Shown here: piece by piece, positions 5,907 through 6,235 of the stretch | Numbering within the stretch: position 1 is the first letter of the stretch | How the letters are laid out: each line of letters starts with the position of its first letter | From: Bacillota bacterium | GTDB taxonomy: Bacteria > Bacillota > Clostridia > Clostridiales > Clostridiaceae | DNA length: 6,235 bases | Direction: 5' to 3' | Assembly: GCA_030706065.1 (NCBI GenBank) | Contig: JAUZPH010000229.1 | Span: forward strand, 1-6,235 | Position numbers and translations under genes: made by a program | The notes under the pieces: model-generated | What the model was told of the DNA's origin: nothing | What the model saw: only the letters and a program-made list of their open reading frames with translations | Databases searched by the model: none

Positions 5907-6116
5907 CATTGAGCTAGGGATGTAAAATTTCTTCAAATTTTATAATCAGTTTGTTGAAATTTTACATCCGACATAAATCCGTGAAGATTGGATATTTTGT
6001 AGTGTTCCAAAGTCTATATCTTATTTATGCCTGTCAGAAAACCCGTTGAAGATTCGGGACTTTCTAACAAGCATAAGTCCAATGTTGACTTTGGAACCCT
6101 ATAGGACAGCTCAATG
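5907..6116 (+). ncRNA. candidate structured RNA, about 210 nt, family not recognised
   Basis: The ends CATTGAGCT (5907-5915) and AGCTCAATG (6108-6116) are perfect complements and close the element. AGGG (5916-5919) could also pair with CCCT (6097-6100), leaving a 7-nt bulge. Inside are three arms. Arm A has a perfect 14-bp stem, 5918-5931 with 5956-5969. Arm B has ATCC (5977-5980) with GGAT (5990-5993) around a 9-nt loop, plus ACA/TGT outside. Arm C has an 11-bp stem, 6004-6014 with 6087-6097, then ATTTATGC/GCATAAGT, TGT/ACA, AGAAA/TTTCT and CCCG/CGGG around a 9-nt loop (6046-6054). It ends 51 nt before the start of the glutaredoxin-like gene, so it is either its leader or an independent RNA. 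The orientation is assumed from that gene. A miniature inverted-repeat element is an alternative, but I see no target-site duplication. Size and Clostridia setting make the raiA-motif RNA worth testing; I cannot confirm it. Confidence 0.55.
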
Positions 6117-6155
6117 CAAAGCTTTTACTACTTTCTATTTAGAAATATCAAGGAT

Positions 6156-6162
6156 GGTGATC
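6156..6162 (+). promoter_or_regulatory. ribosome binding site of the glutaredoxin-like gene
   Basis: GGTGATC lies 5 nt before ATG 6168 and matches the 3' part of the ideal anti-16S complement (AGGAGGTGATC). AAGGA (6150-6154) precedes it with one extra base between. This identifies the start. A small hairpin, TTTCT-ATTT-AGAAA (6132-6145), lies just upstream. Confidence 0.7.
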
Positions 6163-6167
6163 AACAA

Positions 6168-6235
6168 ATGAAACCCATAAAGATGTTCATACTGGAATCC
6201 TGCCCCTACTGTAGACAGGCGCTGAATTGGATGGA
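6168..6235 (+). CDS. glutaredoxin-like protein, N-terminal fragment cut by window edge
   Basis: Twenty-two codons are visible: MKPIKMFILESCPYCRQALN, then WM. The first beta strand (IKMFIL) leading directly into CPYC at residues 12-15 is the hallmark of the thioredoxin-fold glutaredoxin family, whose members reduce disulfides or glutathione adducts in the cytoplasm using the two Cys of CxxC. Clostridia often lack classical glutathione, so the true electron donor may differ. The start is fixed by GGTGATC 5 nt upstream. The gene follows the structured element at 5907-6116 by 51 nt, which raises the possibility of cis control. The rest of the gene lies beyond the right edge, so full length, domain fusions and operon partners cannot be judged. 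Confidence 0.85.
   Translation, partial: MKPIKMFILESCPYCRQALNWM

Noticed and set aside
5907..6116. Element considered as a MITE or insertion remnant
   Set aside because: Not fully excluded, but there is no direct duplication at the edges (AAATA versus CAAAG) and the multi-arm fold with repeated loops fits an RNA better.

Overview
The window looks like a piece of a low-GC Clostridia chromosome. The reasons are AT-rich intergenic DNA, consensus sigma-A promoters, strong AGGAGG-type ribosome binding sites, a TTG start, and a pyruvate formate-lyase that reads like those of Clostridium. I cannot name the species. No phage, transposase, CRISPR or rRNA/tRNA signal is visible.

Layout. (1) 1-2171, minus strand: pyruvate formate-lyase, complete except for roughly the last 20 residues, which run off the left edge. 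(2) 2172-2649: a divergent control region. It holds a textbook promoter (TTGACA-17-TATAAT) for pfl on the minus strand and a good promoter (TTGACC-17-TATTAT) facing right, followed by a long AT-rich leader. (3) 2650-3048, plus: a 132-aa protein of unknown function with a Cys cluster near the N-terminus. A 50-nt hairpin follows its stop codon. (4) 3132-3341, minus: a 69-aa protein of unknown function that converges on the hairpin. (5) 3342-3724: a non-coding divergent gap with a hairpin, AT-rich inverted repeats and a block that resembles part of the structured element at 5907-6116. (6) 3725-5122, plus: a 465-aa protein with two C-terminal membrane segments and a CorA-like layout, starting at TTG. 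(7) 5126-5192: a strong bidirectional terminator. (8) 5250-5723, minus: a 157-aa soluble protein of unknown function, perhaps stress-related. (9) 5724-6167: non-coding. It contains inverted repeats upstream of the minus-strand gene and a roughly 210-nt element at 5907-6116 that folds as a closing stem around three arms. (10) 6168-6235, plus: the start of a glutaredoxin-like protein with a CPYC motif.

The genes do not form one pathway. pfl is the anaerobic fermentation enzyme that cleaves pyruvate to acetyl-CoA and formate. The other genes are mostly single-gene units set apart by convergent terminators and divergent promoters. The best candidate for something undescribed is the structured element at 5907-6116 just upstream of the glutaredoxin-like gene. 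Two of its hairpins carry nearly the same 9-nt loop, and a partial relative lies in the gap upstream of the CorA-like gene.
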